A DNA stretch of 64,000 bases from Leifsonia sp. 1010 (GTDB taxonomy: Bacteria; Actinomycetota; Actinomycetes; Actinomycetales; Microbacteriaceae), in the NCBI RefSeq assembly GCF_031455295.1, contig NZ_JAVDSL010000003.1:1-64000 (forward strand), read 5' to 3'. Both the position numbers and the translations under genes were made by a program. Under the pieces are notes generated by a model that made no database searches, was not told where the DNA came from, and saw only the letters and a list, made by a program, of their open reading frames with translations. How positions within the stretch are numbered: position 1 is the stretch's first letter; each line of letters begins with the position of its first letter. Positions 15,402 to 24,483 of the stretch are shown piece by piece.

Positions 15402-15965
15402 ATGGGACGAGTGATCGTGGTGCAGTTCATCACGCTGGACGGCGTGGTGGAGGATCCGGACGGCAGTGACGGCACGCCGTTCGGCGGGTGGGCGATGCGG
15501 TTCGGGCCGCAGGGGGTCGCGGGGGACAAGTTCCGGCTGGGCAGCATCCTCGAGACGGGGACGCTGCTGTTCGGCCGCCGCACGTGGCAGCACTTCAGCA
15601 CCCTCTGGCCGAACCGCGACGACCCGTTCTCGCGGGCGATGAACCGGGCGAGCAAGGCAGTGCTGGCGAGCACGCCGGTGACGCTGGACACGTGGTCCGG
15701 CTCGACCGCCGTGGACGGTGGATTGGACGGCTGGCTCGAGCGGACGGTGCCGCAGCGGGATGTGGTGGTCATCGGCAGCGGATCGGTCGTCGCCGAACTG
15801 GCCAGGAGGGACGCCATCGACGAGTACCGGTTGCTGACGTTCCCGACCGCGGTCGGATCGGGTCGGCGGCTGTTCGACGCCGCCGGCAGCCCGACCGAAC
15901 TGCGGCTCGTGTCGGCCGAGCAGGTCGGCCCGGCCGTCCTGTCCGTGCTCGATCCGCGCGAGTGA
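15402..15965 (+). CDS. Dihydrofolate reductase-like protein (RibD C-terminal domain family)
   Basis: A 187-residue protein with the RibD_C/DHFR fold. It starts with VIVVQFITLDGVVEDPDG, has LLFGRRTWQHF near 65 and a central VVIGSGSVVAELAR, and ends in a YRLLTFPTAVGSGRRLF segment. Such stand-alone proteins bind NADPH and reduce unknown pteridine- or flavin-like substrates. AGAAGGAGA is placed 6 nt before ATG 15402, so the earlier in-frame start at 15363 is not needed. Confidence 0.85.
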   Translation: MGRVIVVQFITLDGVVEDPDGSDGTPFGGWAMRFGPQGVAGDKFRLGSILETGTLLFGRRTWQHFSTLWPNRDDPFSRAMNRASKAVLASTPVTLDTWSGSTAVDGGLDGWLERTVPQRDVVVIGSGSVVAELARRDAIDEYRLLTFPTAVGSGRRLFDAAGSPTELRLVSAEQVGPAVLSVLDPRE

Positions 15966-16045
15966 TCGCCGCGAACAGTCGCCGCAATCGATCGCCCGGA
16001 GCGACCGCCGCTTGCTAGCCTGAGCGCCGAGGCGAGGAGGTCGCA

Positions 16046-16423
16046 GTGGGCGTTGAGGGCATCGGCGGACTGTTCATCCGGAGCCGTGATCCGGAGGCGC
16101 GCGCGGCCTGGTACCGCGAGCATCTCGGGATCGCGGCGGGCTCGGACAGCGTGTGGGAGCAGCAGCGAGGCATGACCGTGTTCGCGCCGTTCCCGGCCGA
16201 CTCCGACTACTTCGCGGCCGACCAGCCGTTCATGCTGAACCTGCGGGTCAGTGGACTGGATGAGCTGGTCGCCTCACTGGAGTCGGCCGGGATCGTCGTG
16301 GAGCGGAGGCCCGAGTGGGATGGCGACTACGGCCGGTTCGCACGGCTGCACGACCCGGAGGGGCTGCCCATCGAGCTGTGGGAGGCGCCGGCAGCCGACG
16401 AAGCCGACGAAACCGGCGCCTGA
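16046..16423 (+). CDS. VOC/glyoxalase family protein
   Basis: A 125-residue single VOC module. It opens with GIGGLFIRSRDPEARAAWYREHLGI and closes with a metal-ligand-type FARLHDPEGLPIELWE, where the Glu in IELWE is the usual metal ligand. The substrate is unknown. It uses GTG 16046 with GAGGAGG upstream. It ends 15 bp before the convergent monooxygenase gene. Confidence 0.85.
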   Translation: MGVEGIGGLFIRSRDPEARAAWYREHLGIAAGSDSVWEQQRGMTVFAPFPADSDYFAADQPFMLNLRVSGLDELVASLESAGIVVERRPEWDGDYGRFARLHDPEGLPIELWEAPAADEADETGA

Positions 16424-16438
16424 CCAGCCCGGTGGGCC

Positions 16439-17665
16439 TCAGCTCGCAGTACCGATCTGCCAGATGTAGGGCGGAACCGTGCCGTTGACGCTCCAGTCGC
16501 CGACGATGCGCGCCTTGTAGACCCAGGGGTTATGGGAGGCGACCGTGCGCGCGTTCCGCCAGTGCCGGTCGAGTCCGGCCGCCCGGCTCACCGCGGAGGC
16601 ACCCAGCGTGTCGAACAGCCGGGTCGCGGCGAGCGGCACCGACTGGCTGAGCACGATCTGCGCCTGCGCCGACGCGATCTCCGCGCGGACGTTGGCCTCG
16701 TCGTCCTCCACGCTGCCGCGGCGCGACGTGGTGGCGGCGGCCGCATCCAGGGCTTCGCCCACCGAGCGGACCAGCGCCCGCGCGGTGAACGCAACCGCCG
16801 AGATCTCACCGATCACGGCCTGCAGCTGCCCGTCGTCCTTCGCCAGCGGAGCGAGCCCGTGGCTGTACACCCGTGTGCGGGCGCGCAGCGCCTCACCCGC
16901 CTCCCGTTCGGTCGCCTGTGCGATGCCGGCCAGCACGTTGACGAGCACCCACTGGTAGAGGGCGGTCTGGTAGCGGAACCGATCAGAGAACCGGAAGACG
17001 TCGGCCGGAGATGCCGCTGCGTCGTCGAAGACCGCGGTTCCGGTGCCGGTCAGCTGCTGGCCGAAACCGTCCCAGTCGTCGCGCACCGACACTCCCGGCT
17101 GGTCGACACGCAGGAGAACGGTCGCGTCGGTGCCGTCCGCGTCCTTCGCGGTCGCGTCGATCCAGTCCGCGTAGAGGCTGCCGGTCGTGTAGAACTTGCG
17201 GCCGTCGACGCGCGGGCCGTCCGGGGTGCGGCGGATGTGCGTCTCGGAGTCGCCAAGACCCACCGACCCGGTCTCGCTCCAGGCGTTGCCGACGATCTCG
17301 CCCGCCGCGAAGCGCTCAAGCCAGGCGTCGCGTTCGGCGGAGGCGGGAGAGGTGAGCCGGTCCTCCACGAAGGCGAAGTGCCCGCGGAAGATCTGCGGGA
17401 GGTTGGAGTCGGCGGCCGCCAGTTCCACCAGCACCTCGCCCAGTTCGACGAAGCTCAGGCCGGCACCGCCGTACTCGCGCGGGACGCGCAGAGCGCCGAA
17501 TCCCGCGTCGGCGAGTTCGCGCACCACACCGGTCGGCAGCTCGTGCTCGCGCTCGCGGCGCGACGCCGAGCTCCGCAGGCGCTCCAGGATCGGCTCCAGC
17601 CGTTCGAGCGCTTCGGCGGCGCTCGCGGGCGCGGAGGGACGGGCGGCGGTCGTCGTGTCGGTCAT
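16439..17665 (-). CDS. Acyl-CoA dehydrogenase-like flavin monooxygenase (DszC/SfnB type)
   Basis: A 408-residue protein with the acyl-CoA dehydrogenase fold: an N-terminal helical domain with VPREYGGAGLSFVELGEVL, a middle beta domain with WSETGSVG and KFYTTGSLYADWI, and a C-terminal helical domain ending HNPWVYKARIVGDWSVNG. The combination resembles FMNH2-dependent monooxygenases such as DszC and SfnB rather than true dehydrogenases, and the usual catalytic Glu is not evident. It is the last gene of a three-gene operon, 10 bp after its paralogue. The upstream extension to 17779 is rejected because the domain starts at ATG 17665. Confidence 0.8.
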   Translation of the reverse strand: MTDTTTAARPSAPASAAEALERLEPILERLRSSASRREREHELPTGVVRELADAGFGALRVPREYGGAGLSFVELGEVLVELAAADSNLPQIFRGHFAFVEDRLTSPASAERDAWLERFAAGEIVGNAWSETGSVGLGDSETHIRRTPDGPRVDGRKFYTTGSLYADWIDATAKDADGTDATVLLRVDQPGVSVRDDWDGFGQQLTGTGTAVFDDAAASPADVFRFSDRFRYQTALYQWVLVNVLAGIAQATEREAGEALRARTRVYSHGLAPLAKDDGQLQAVIGEISAVAFTARALVRSVGEALDAAAATTSRRGSVEDDEANVRAEIASAQAQIVLSQSVPLAATRLFDTLGASAVSRAAGLDRHWRNARTVASHNPWVYKARIVGDWSVNGTVPPYIWQIGTAS

Positions 17666-17675
17666 GTCGCTCCGA

Positions 17676-18884
17676 TCAGGTGTACAGGGAGATGGGCTGC
17701 AGGTCGCCGTTGACGTAGTAGGCGCCGACCTCGAGCTTCTTGTAGTCGACCGGGTCATGGAGGGTGTGCGTGCGCACATTCCGCCACCACAGGTCGAGCC
17801 CGACGGAGGCGCGAGCCGAGCTGGATCCGGTGACCTCGAACACGCGCGTGGTCACTTCGATCGACACCTCGGTGGAGACGACTTTCAGCCGCGCGATCCG
17901 CTGTGCGAGCCGGCCGCGGTCCTCCGCGGTGACGTCCTCGCCCTTGTCGACGACGGCGTCGAACTCGCGGCCGACCGCGCCGGCGAGAGCTTCGACGGCC
18001 TCGATGCGCGACAGCAGCTCGCCGAAGACGCGCAGCACGAACGGGTCCTCCGCGTACCGGTCGACGCCGGAGAGGAACCACGAGTTCGTGCGTGCCAGGG
18101 TGAGCTCGCGCGCCTTGGCGAGCGCGCCCTCGGCGATGCCGAGGTACAGGTTGCCGAAGGCGAGCTGGATGCCCGGGGTGATCAGGGTCGAGAACGGCTC
18201 GTCGCTCAGTTCGCCCAGGATGTCGGACTCGTCCACGGCGACGCCGTCGAAGGTGACGGAACCGCTCGCCGACAGGCGCTGGCCGAGCGCATCCCAGTCG
18301 CCGTGATAGCGGATGCCCGCGCGGCCGTGGTCGAGGAGCACGAACACCGGGGTGCCTGCCCGCGCTCCGCCCGCGACGGTCGCGGCCGCCAGCACGATGT
18401 CGCCGGCGGAGGCGCCGGTCGAGAAGCGCTTGGTGCCGTCGAGGCGGTACCGTCCGTCGCCCAGGTCGGTGAGCGTGAGGTCCGGATCGACGGGATTGAC
18501 CGAGTCGCCCCAGACCCAGCGTCCGTCGATCGTGCGGCGGTACAGGTCGGGCTGGCGTTCCGGGGCGACGGCGAAGCCGATGTTGCCGGAGTTGATGTAG
18601 TGATAAGCGAGCACCTGCGCGACCGAGGCGTCGGCACGCGAGAGGATGCGGATCACCCGGAAGGCCGTCTCCCAGTGCGCACCGCCTCCGCCGAACTCCG
18701 CCGGGTCGAGAAGGTTGACGAGTCCGGCGTCGCGCAGCACCTCCAGCTCGGCGGTCGGATCCTGGTTCGCCCGGTCCCGTTCAAGGGCGTCGACGGCCAG
18801 CCGGTCGGCGGCCTCGGCGGCGACGGCCTCCCAGTGCGCGAGCTCGGCGGCGTCGGCCTGGCCGGTCCAATAGCTGCGGGTCAT
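17676..18884 (-). CDS. Acyl-CoA dehydrogenase-like flavin monooxygenase (second copy)
   Basis: A 402-residue paralogue of the following gene. It opens with SYWTGQADAAELAHWEAV, has AEFGGGGAHWETAFRVIRIL near 68-87, GDSVNPVDPDLTLTDLGDG, and KRFSTGASAGDI, and ends with HDPVDYKKLEVGAYYVNGD. Two such proteins plus an NtaA-like partner suggest oxygenation of a sulfur- or nitrogen-containing organic compound using reduced flavin. No flavin reductase is encoded in the window. The ATG overlaps the stop of the LLM gene by 4 bp (ATGA), so translation is coupled. Confidence 0.8.
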   Translation of the reverse strand: MTRSYWTGQADAAELAHWEAVAAEAADRLAVDALERDRANQDPTAELEVLRDAGLVNLLDPAEFGGGGAHWETAFRVIRILSRADASVAQVLAYHYINSGNIGFAVAPERQPDLYRRTIDGRWVWGDSVNPVDPDLTLTDLGDGRYRLDGTKRFSTGASAGDIVLAAATVAGGARAGTPVFVLLDHGRAGIRYHGDWDALGQRLSASGSVTFDGVAVDESDILGELSDEPFSTLITPGIQLAFGNLYLGIAEGALAKARELTLARTNSWFLSGVDRYAEDPFVLRVFGELLSRIEAVEALAGAVGREFDAVVDKGEDVTAEDRGRLAQRIARLKVVSTEVSIEVTTRVFEVTGSSSARASVGLDLWWRNVRTHTLHDPVDYKKLEVGAYYVNGDLQPISLYT

Positions 18885-20302
18885 GCTGCTCCTTCGGTCA
18901 CGGGCTCGCGGCGGTCCGCGGCGCTCGGGCGTCCGCGGTACGCACCGCGGTAGGCGTGCGCGGGGTGCCAGGCGGGCACGACGGCGTCGCCGGTGCCGTT
19001 CAGGCGTCCCCGCAGGGTGGTCCCGGGCTGCTCGTCGAGGCGGCCGCGGGCACGCAGTTCGGGCACCACCAGCTCGACGAACTCCTCGAAGCTCCCCGGG
19101 GTGACCACGTACGCGAGGTTGAATCCGTCGATGCCGCCCACCTCGATCCAGCGCTCCAGCTCGTCGGCGACGGTGGTCGGGCTTCCGACGATCACCGGGC
19201 CGATCCCGCCGATGCCGACGTACTCGGCGATGTCGCGGGCCGTCCACTGGCGGTTCGGGTCGGCCGTGGTGAAGATCGACAGGGCCGACCGTGCGGCGTC
19301 GGTGTCGATGTAATGCAGCGGCTCGTCGAGCGGCAGCTGCGACAGGTCGAGCCCGGACCAGCCGCCGTAGAGTGCGAACGCCCCCTCGGTCGAGACGTAG
19401 GTGCGGTACTCGTCGAGCTTGGCCTGCGCCTCCTCGTCGGTCGGCGCGACGATCACCGTCGCGAGGGTCAGGATCTTGACCGTCTCAGCCGGTCGGCCGA
19501 TCGCGGCGGCACGGGCACGGATGTCGTCCGTCGCCTTGCGCGTGAGCTCGGGCGTGAGGCCGTTGATGAAGATGGCCTCGCCGTGCTTCGCCGCGAACTC
19601 CCGGCCCTTCGGTGACGCGCCGGCCTGGAAGACGACGGGCGTGCGCTGCGGGCTCGGCTCGCTCAGGTGGATGCCGGGCACCCGGTAGTGCTCGCCGTCG
19701 TGCTCGATCGGGTGCACCAGGGCCGGGTCGGTGAAGACGCCGGTCTCGCGGTCGCGCAGGACCGCGCCGTCCTCCCACGACCCCTCCCATAGCTTGTACG
19801 TGACGTCGAGGAACTCTTCGGCGATCCCGTACCGGTCGTCGTGGGCGATCTGCTTGCGCAGCCCCAGGTTGCGGGCGGCGGAGTCGAGGTACGAGGTGAC
19901 GACGTTCCAGCCGATCCGGCCCTTGGTCAGGTGGTCGAGCGTCGAGAAGCGGCGCGCGAGCAGGTAGGGCTGCTCGTACGTGGTCGCGACGGTCACCCCG
20001 AAGCCGAGGCGTTCGGTCACCGCCGCCATCGAGCTGACCTGGGCGATCGGGTCGCCGAGCGGGATCTGCGCCGCATCGAGCAGCGCCGGGGCGGCGGAGT
20101 CGCGGTAGACGTCGTACACCCCGAGCACGTCGGCGAGGAAGAGGGCGTCGAACCCGCCGCGCTCGAGTGTCCGGGCCAGAGAGGTCCAGTAGTCGAGGTC
20201 GGTGTAGCGGTGCGCCTGGTTGTCGGGATGACGCCAGAGTCCGGGCGCCTGGTGGGTGACGCAGCTCATATCGAACGCGTTGAGGATGATTCGGTCGGCC
20301 AT
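18881..20302 (-). CDS. LLM-class flavin-dependent monooxygenase (NtaA/SnaA/DszA family)
   Basis: A 473-residue TIM-barrel luciferase-like protein. It begins with ILNAFDMSCVTHQAPGLWRHP and contains HYTD-like RYTDLDYW, FLADVLGVYDVYRD, and the family signature RIGWNVVTSYLDSAARNLG. NtaA/DszA-type enzymes use FMNH2 and O2 to cleave C-N or C-S bonds (nitrilotriacetate, dibenzothiophene sulfone). Here the substrate is unknown. It is the first gene of the minus operon, divergent from an ABC importer with a 198-bp shared promoter region. Confidence 0.85.
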   Translation of the reverse strand: MADRIILNAFDMSCVTHQAPGLWRHPDNQAHRYTDLDYWTSLARTLERGGFDALFLADVLGVYDVYRDSAAPALLDAAQIPLGDPIAQVSSMAAVTERLGFGVTVATTYEQPYLLARRFSTLDHLTKGRIGWNVVTSYLDSAARNLGLRKQIAHDDRYGIAEEFLDVTYKLWEGSWEDGAVLRDRETGVFTDPALVHPIEHDGEHYRVPGIHLSEPSPQRTPVVFQAGASPKGREFAAKHGEAIFINGLTPELTRKATDDIRARAAAIGRPAETVKILTLATVIVAPTDEEAQAKLDEYRTYVSTEGAFALYGGWSGLDLSQLPLDEPLHYIDTDAARSALSIFTTADPNRQWTARDIAEYVGIGGIGPVIVGSPTTVADELERWIEVGGIDGFNLAYVVTPGSFEEFVELVVPELRARGRLDEQPGTTLRGRLNGTGDAVVPAWHPAHAYRGAYRGRPSAADRREPVTEGAA

Positions 20303-20345
20303 AGGTGCGGAACGCTAGCGGCTCCCGCGCCCGCGGGCCAGCGCA

Positions 20346-20383
20346 TGTGACGCCAGATTGCGTCGGCGTAGCACAGCGTCACA
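20346..20383. promoter_or_regulatory. Candidate operator between monooxygenase and importer operons
   Basis: TGTGACGC (20346-20353) and GCGTCACA (20376-20383) form a perfect inverted repeat with a 22-nt spacer in the divergent intergenic region. It could co-regulate both operons. No regulator gene is directly adjacent. Confidence 0.4.
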
Positions 20384-20500
20384 CTCGCTTGCGGCAGAGC
20401 CGGGGGAGTCCCTACCGTGACGGCACTCACCATCCGGCTTTCCGTGCGTCCGGCCTTCAGCGCCCGGCACCCACCTCCGATCCCTTCCCGAGGAGCACCC

Positions 20501-21835
20501 ATGACATCCCGACGACGTTCCGCAGCTGCGGTCGCCGCCCTCGCCGCCACCGCACTCGTGCTCGCGGGCTGCGCCGGCGCCTCGAACGGCTCCAGCGCAT
20601 CCACCGCCTCCGACGGCAAGAAGTTCGCCGGTCAGACCCTGACCGTCGAGATGATCTCGTCGCACGAAGGCGCCGCCAAGTGGCTCGCCGCCGAGTTCAA
20701 GAAGGAGACCGGCGCCACCGTCAAGACCGTCATCGTTCCCTACGACGAGATCGGCTCCAAGATCGCGCTCGACCAGCAGTCCGGTGCGAACACGATCGAT
20801 GCGGCGGCGCCCTGGTACGTCTCGCTCGGCGATCTCGCCGCCGACGGCGCCATCCAGGACCTCTCCTCCTGGATCAAGGACGACAAAGCGCTCGACACGT
20901 CCGACTTCATCCCGTCCATCTACGACGCGTACAGCAAGGTCGGCGACAAGCGCTACGGCCTGCCGTTCGACGGCGACACGCACGTGCTGTTCTACAACAA
21001 GGAGATCCTTGCGAGGAACGGCATCCAGGCGCCGCCGAAGACCTGGGACGAGTACCTGCAGGATGTGAAGACCATCACCGCGAACGAGTCGGCGCAGGGC
21101 GTGTACGGCGCCGCGGTCTTCGGGCAGAAGTCGCCGCTCATCCTCGGCGCCAGCTACGCCAACCGCCTCGCCGGCTTCGGCGGCGAGTTCCTCGACGAGA
21201 AGGGCAAGCCCGCGCTCGACTCCGAGGCGGCCGTGCAGGCGGCGCAGGCGCTGGTGGATGTGAACAAGTACGCGCTGCCCACGCCGGCCGAGACGGACTT
21301 CGGCGCGGGGAACAGCGCCTGGTTCGCCGGCAAGGTCGGGTTCATCGAGAACTGGACCGACCTCGGCGTCCGCTCGGAGGACGCATCCAGCGACTCGAAG
21401 GTCGCCGGCAAGTGGGGCGTCGTGACGCTGCCGACCGGTGGATCCAACACGACCTCCCGCGCATCGCTGGTCGCCGGCTTCACCTGGGTGATCACCGCCA
21501 ACACCAAGAAGACCGACCTGGCCAAGGCGTTCATCCAGTTCGCGACCTCGTCGAAGGTCAACGCCCAGCTGCTCGTCGCGTCGCCGCCCACCGGGATCGA
21601 CCCGAACCGGAAGAGCTCGCTGAACGACGCGACCTATGGCAAGGACTTCCCGACCATCCAGAACGTCAACAAGGCCACCCTGACCGGATCGCTCGCCTGG
21701 CCCACCGGAAAGCACGCGACGGAGCTCGCCCAGGTGCTGACGGACGGCCTCGCCAAGCTGCTCGCCGGACAGGGCGGGAGCGCCAAGCAGACGATGGACG
21801 ACATCCAGAAGAAGTGGGAGAGCATCCTCAAGTGA
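20501..21835 (+). CDS. ABC importer solute-binding lipoprotein (family 1)
   Basis: A 444-residue extracellular binding protein. The Arg-rich signal peptide ends in the lipobox LVLAGC with C24. The mature part has the SBP_bac_1 (MalE-like) pattern, including LPFDGDTHVLFYNKEILARNGI, and a C-terminal WESIL helix. This family binds sugars and other neutral solutes, so its link to the flavin monooxygenases is unusual: importers of sulfonates normally use SsuA-type proteins. GAGGAG before ATG 20501 is the ribosome site. It is the first gene of the three-gene importer operon. Confidence 0.85.
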   Translation: MTSRRRSAAAVAALAATALVLAGCAGASNGSSASTASDGKKFAGQTLTVEMISSHEGAAKWLAAEFKKETGATVKTVIVPYDEIGSKIALDQQSGANTIDAAAPWYVSLGDLAADGAIQDLSSWIKDDKALDTSDFIPSIYDAYSKVGDKRYGLPFDGDTHVLFYNKEILARNGIQAPPKTWDEYLQDVKTITANESAQGVYGAAVFGQKSPLILGASYANRLAGFGGEFLDEKGKPALDSEAAVQAAQALVDVNKYALPTPAETDFGAGNSAWFAGKVGFIENWTDLGVRSEDASSDSKVAGKWGVVTLPTGGSNTTSRASLVAGFTWVITANTKKTDLAKAFIQFATSSKVNAQLLVASPPTGIDPNRKSSLNDATYGKDFPTIQNVNKATLTGSLAWPTGKHATELAQVLTDGLAKLLAGQGGSAKQTMDDIQKKWESILK

Positions 21836-22773
21836 CGGAGGCCACCCTCGTCACCGACGCCGCCCCCCGGACCGCCGCGCGCACACCCGCGCGGCGAGCC
21901 CGGGCGGGCGGCGCCGGCGTGCGCCGTGCCATGGTCGCGCCGACCGTGCTCGCGACGCTCGTGCTCGGCGCGTACCCGCTCGTCTTCATCGTGCTGACCG
22001 CGCTGTCGGAGTCGTCGCTCGGCCGGCCGCTGCAGAGCTGGGTCGGCACGGCCAACCTCACCGACGCCCTCACCGACGGGGATGTGACCGCCTCGCTCGC
22101 ACGCAACGTGGTCTACGCCCTGGTGGTGTCGGCGGCGAGCACCGTGCTGGGCGTCGTCACCGCGCTGGCGCTGCGCAGCGCGACCTCTCGCGGCTCGCTC
22201 AGCCGCACCCTCCTGCTGCTGCCGCTGATCACTCCGCCGGTGATCGTCGGTGTGCTCTGGAAGCTGATCTTCAACCCGTCGGGCGGGCTGCTGAACACGC
22301 TGCTGAGCCTGGTCGGGTACCACGGCCCGCCCGTCGCCGTGCTGTCGTCGCCGGGCTGGGCGCTCGTCGGGATCGGTGTGGCCGACGTGTGGGAGTGGAC
22401 GCCGCTGATCGCGCTCCTCGTCTTCGCAGCACTCCTCGGACAGGACCGTGAAGTCGCCGAGGCCGCGGCGCTCGACGGTGCGCACGGGTTGCGCTTCTTC
22501 CGCAGCATCACGCTGCCCGCCATCGCGGGCACGATTGCGGCGGCCTTCCTCATCCGGCTGGTGCTCGCCTTCAAGGTGTTCGACCTCGTCTTCGTGCTGA
22601 CCTCGGGAGGGCCCGGCACCTCCACGAGCATGCCCGCGTACCTGATCTACCAGGCAGCACTGCAGCAGTTCGACCTCGGCCGGTCGTCGGCCATCACACT
22701 GCTGCTCGCCGTCGTGGTGACCGTCGTGACGCTGCCGGTCATCCTCATCGCCAGGAGGCTCCACCGTGACTGA
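21832..22773 (+). CDS. ABC importer permease 1 (MalF/UgpA type)
   Basis: A 313-residue permease with six membrane segments and an EAA loop, EAAALDGAHGLRFFRSITLP, that contacts an ATPase. It ends with SMPAYLIYQAALQQFDLGRSSA, typical of MalF-like permeases. GTG 21832 overlaps the stop of the binding-protein gene (GTGA). The very long open frame upstream is only a shadow of the binding-protein gene. Confidence 0.85.
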   Translation: MTEATLVTDAAPRTAARTPARRARAGGAGVRRAMVAPTVLATLVLGAYPLVFIVLTALSESSLGRPLQSWVGTANLTDALTDGDVTASLARNVVYALVVSAASTVLGVVTALALRSATSRGSLSRTLLLLPLITPPVIVGVLWKLIFNPSGGLLNTLLSLVGYHGPPVAVLSSPGWALVGIGVADVWEWTPLIALLVFAALLGQDREVAEAAALDGAHGLRFFRSITLPAIAGTIAAAFLIRLVLAFKVFDLVFVLTSGGPGTSTSMPAYLIYQAALQQFDLGRSSAITLLLAVVVTVVTLPVILIARRLHRD

Positions 22774-23599
22774 CCGCCTGCTCGCCGGATCCCGCGACCG
22801 TCGGCCCATCGCCGCGGTCGTCGTGCTCGCGCTCGTGCTCGCCGGCACGCTGATCCCGATCGCGTACCTCGTCTCGGTGTCGCTGATGTCGCGCGCCGAC
22901 GTCGGCGCCGGCCTCCTCGTCCCGGCACACCCGCAGCCCCAGAACTGGGTGAACGCCCTCTCCGGCGGCCTGCTGCAGAGTGTGTACAACTCCCTCGTCG
23001 CCGCCCTGGCCGGTGCGGCACTGACGCTCGTCATCGCGGTGCCTGCGGCCTGGGCGATCACCCGGTACCGTGCGGGAGGGCGCACGCTGGCGGCGACGGT
23101 GCTGAGCCCGTGGCTGCTTCCGCCGATCGTCGCGGTCATCCCGCTGTTCACGCTGCTGCGTTCCCTGTCGCTCAACAACACGCTCCCCGGACTGACCCTG
23201 GTGTACGCCCTCTCGAACGTCGCGGTCGCCGTGTGGCTGCTCGAAGGCTTCACCCGGCGCATCCCCGCCGAGCTCGACGAGGCAGCCCAGCTGGACGGCG
23301 CGGGAGGCTTCCGCGTGCTGGTCAGCATCGTCACCCCGCTGCTCGCCCCGGCGCTCGTCGCGGTCGGCATCATCGTCGCGGTGCTCAACTACAACGAGTT
23401 CCTCCTCGCCGCCTTCCTCACCCAGTCGCCGGACGCGCAGACCCTCCCGGTCGTGCTGACGCTGATGCTGGGGGAGCGGATCACCGACTACGGCAAGCTC
23501 GCGGCGGCATCGGTGATCGGACTCATCCCCGTGTTCGCCGCGGCCGCGTTCTTCCAGCGCCGGCTGGTGTCGGGGCTGACGGCCGGGTCGACGCGCTGA
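22766..23599 (+). CDS. ABC importer permease 2 (MalG/UgpE type)
   Basis: A 277-residue permease with six membrane segments and the EAA loop ELDEAAQLDGAGGFRVLVSI. MalG-type features include a periplasmic loop after the first segment and NNTLPGLTLVY. GTG 22766 overlaps the previous gene by 8 bp. No ATPase gene follows, and the next gene is convergent after 1 bp. The transporter therefore probably borrows a shared MsiK-type ATPase. Confidence 0.85.
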   Translation: MTDRLLAGSRDRRPIAAVVVLALVLAGTLIPIAYLVSVSLMSRADVGAGLLVPAHPQPQNWVNALSGGLLQSVYNSLVAALAGAALTLVIAVPAAWAITRYRAGGRTLAATVLSPWLLPPIVAVIPLFTLLRSLSLNNTLPGLTLVYALSNVAVAVWLLEGFTRRIPAELDEAAQLDGAGGFRVLVSIVTPLLAPALVAVGIIVAVLNYNEFLLAAFLTQSPDAQTLPVVLTLMLGERITDYGKLAAASVIGLIPVFAAAAFFQRRLVSGLTAGSTR

Positions 23600-23600
23600 G

Positions 23601-24407
23601 TCACGCCGGGCGTGCGACGACCTCCGCCAGGGCGTCCAGCAGCTGCGTCCACCCCGGTTCGAGGCCGGCGATCATGGGTGCGATTCCAGCATCCGCGTCT
23701 GCGACCCGGATCGTGAGCTCCAAGCGGCAACGCGTCCGGCCCGACAGGGTCAGCTCGTGCACGGCGTCGAACAGCGGCTCGCCGTCGGGCCCGAGGGGCG
23801 CGAGCGTGAACTCCAGGCGGCGGCCCGGCTCTGCGGCGCTGACCGTGCCGGCCGAGGCGTAACGCGCGCCGTCCGCCTCACGCAGGCGGAGCTCGACGCG
23901 ACCGGCGGGAGTCGCATCCAACTGGCTGCGCTCCACTTCGAAATGCGGGGGAGCCCACCACTGCGCGAGGAGGCGGGGGTCGGTCCAGGCCTCCCACACC
24001 TGTGCCGGAGGAGCGGGGATGGTGCGACGGAAGCGAAGGACGGTCGCGTGACCGCCCGGCTCGTCGGAGATCCGCGCCTCGGTTGCCGCTACCGCGTCTG
24101 CGTATCGCGCGAGGGCGACGTCGTCCGGAGTCGCCGTCGACAGACCGCCGAGCCAGTCGGCGACCTCGTCGAGGACCGCTCGGTTCAGGGAGGCGAGTTT
24201 GCGCCGGCCCAGCCGGTGGATACGCACCACGCCGGCAGCCTCGAGTGCCTGGAGGTGCTTGGTCGTCTGAGGCTGCAAGGCCCCGAGGACGGCGGCGACC
24301 TCGCCGACCGTGTGCGGGCGGATGGCCAGCGTCTCGATGATCCGGAACCGCGTCGGTTCTGCGAGTACCGCGAGGATCGCGTGCACCCGGTCGCTCTCGA
24401 CCGCCAT
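23601..24407 (-). CDS. ArsR-type HTH regulator fused to an SRPBCC (AHSA1) domain
   Basis: A 268-residue fusion. Residues 1-95 are an ArsR winged helix (AEPTRFRIIETLAIRPHTVGEVAAVLGALQPQTTKHLQALEAAGVV) with no obvious metal-binding cysteines. Residues 120-268 are an SRPBCC domain (RTIPAPPAQVWEAWTDPRLLAQWWAPP), the same fold as the neighbouring gene. The SRPBCC part could bind a hydrophobic ligand and control DNA binding. GGAGGA 5 nt before ATG 24407 fixes the start. It is divergent from the stand-alone SRPBCC gene. Confidence 0.85.
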   Translation of the reverse strand: MAVESDRVHAILAVLAEPTRFRIIETLAIRPHTVGEVAAVLGALQPQTTKHLQALEAAGVVRIHRLGRRKLASLNRAVLDEVADWLGGLSTATPDDVALARYADAVAATEARISDEPGGHATVLRFRRTIPAPPAQVWEAWTDPRLLAQWWAPPHFEVERSQLDATPAGRVELRLREADGARYASAGTVSAAEPGRRLEFTLAPLGPDGEPLFDAVHELTLSGRTRCRLELTIRVADADAGIAPMIAGLEPGWTQLLDALAEVVARPA

Positions 24408-24430
24408 TCGATCCTCCGATCGATCGATGC

Positions 24431-24458
24431 TTGACACATTCGTCGCAACGAATATATC
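24431..24458 (+). promoter_or_regulatory. Promoter with operator inside the spacer
   Basis: TTGACA (24431-24436), 16 nt, TATATC (24453-24458). The palindrome ATTCGT-CGCA-ACGAAT (24438-24453) lies in the spacer, exactly where an ArsR-type repressor would block RNA polymerase. It serves the SRPBCC gene at 24484. Confidence 0.65.
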
Positions 24459-24483
24459 GTGCGATCAAACGAAGGAGCAAATC

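Noticed and set aside
20305-21831. Plus-strand extension upstream of permease 1
   Set aside because: It is a frame-shifted shadow of the binding-protein gene; the GTGA overlap at 21832 marks the real start.
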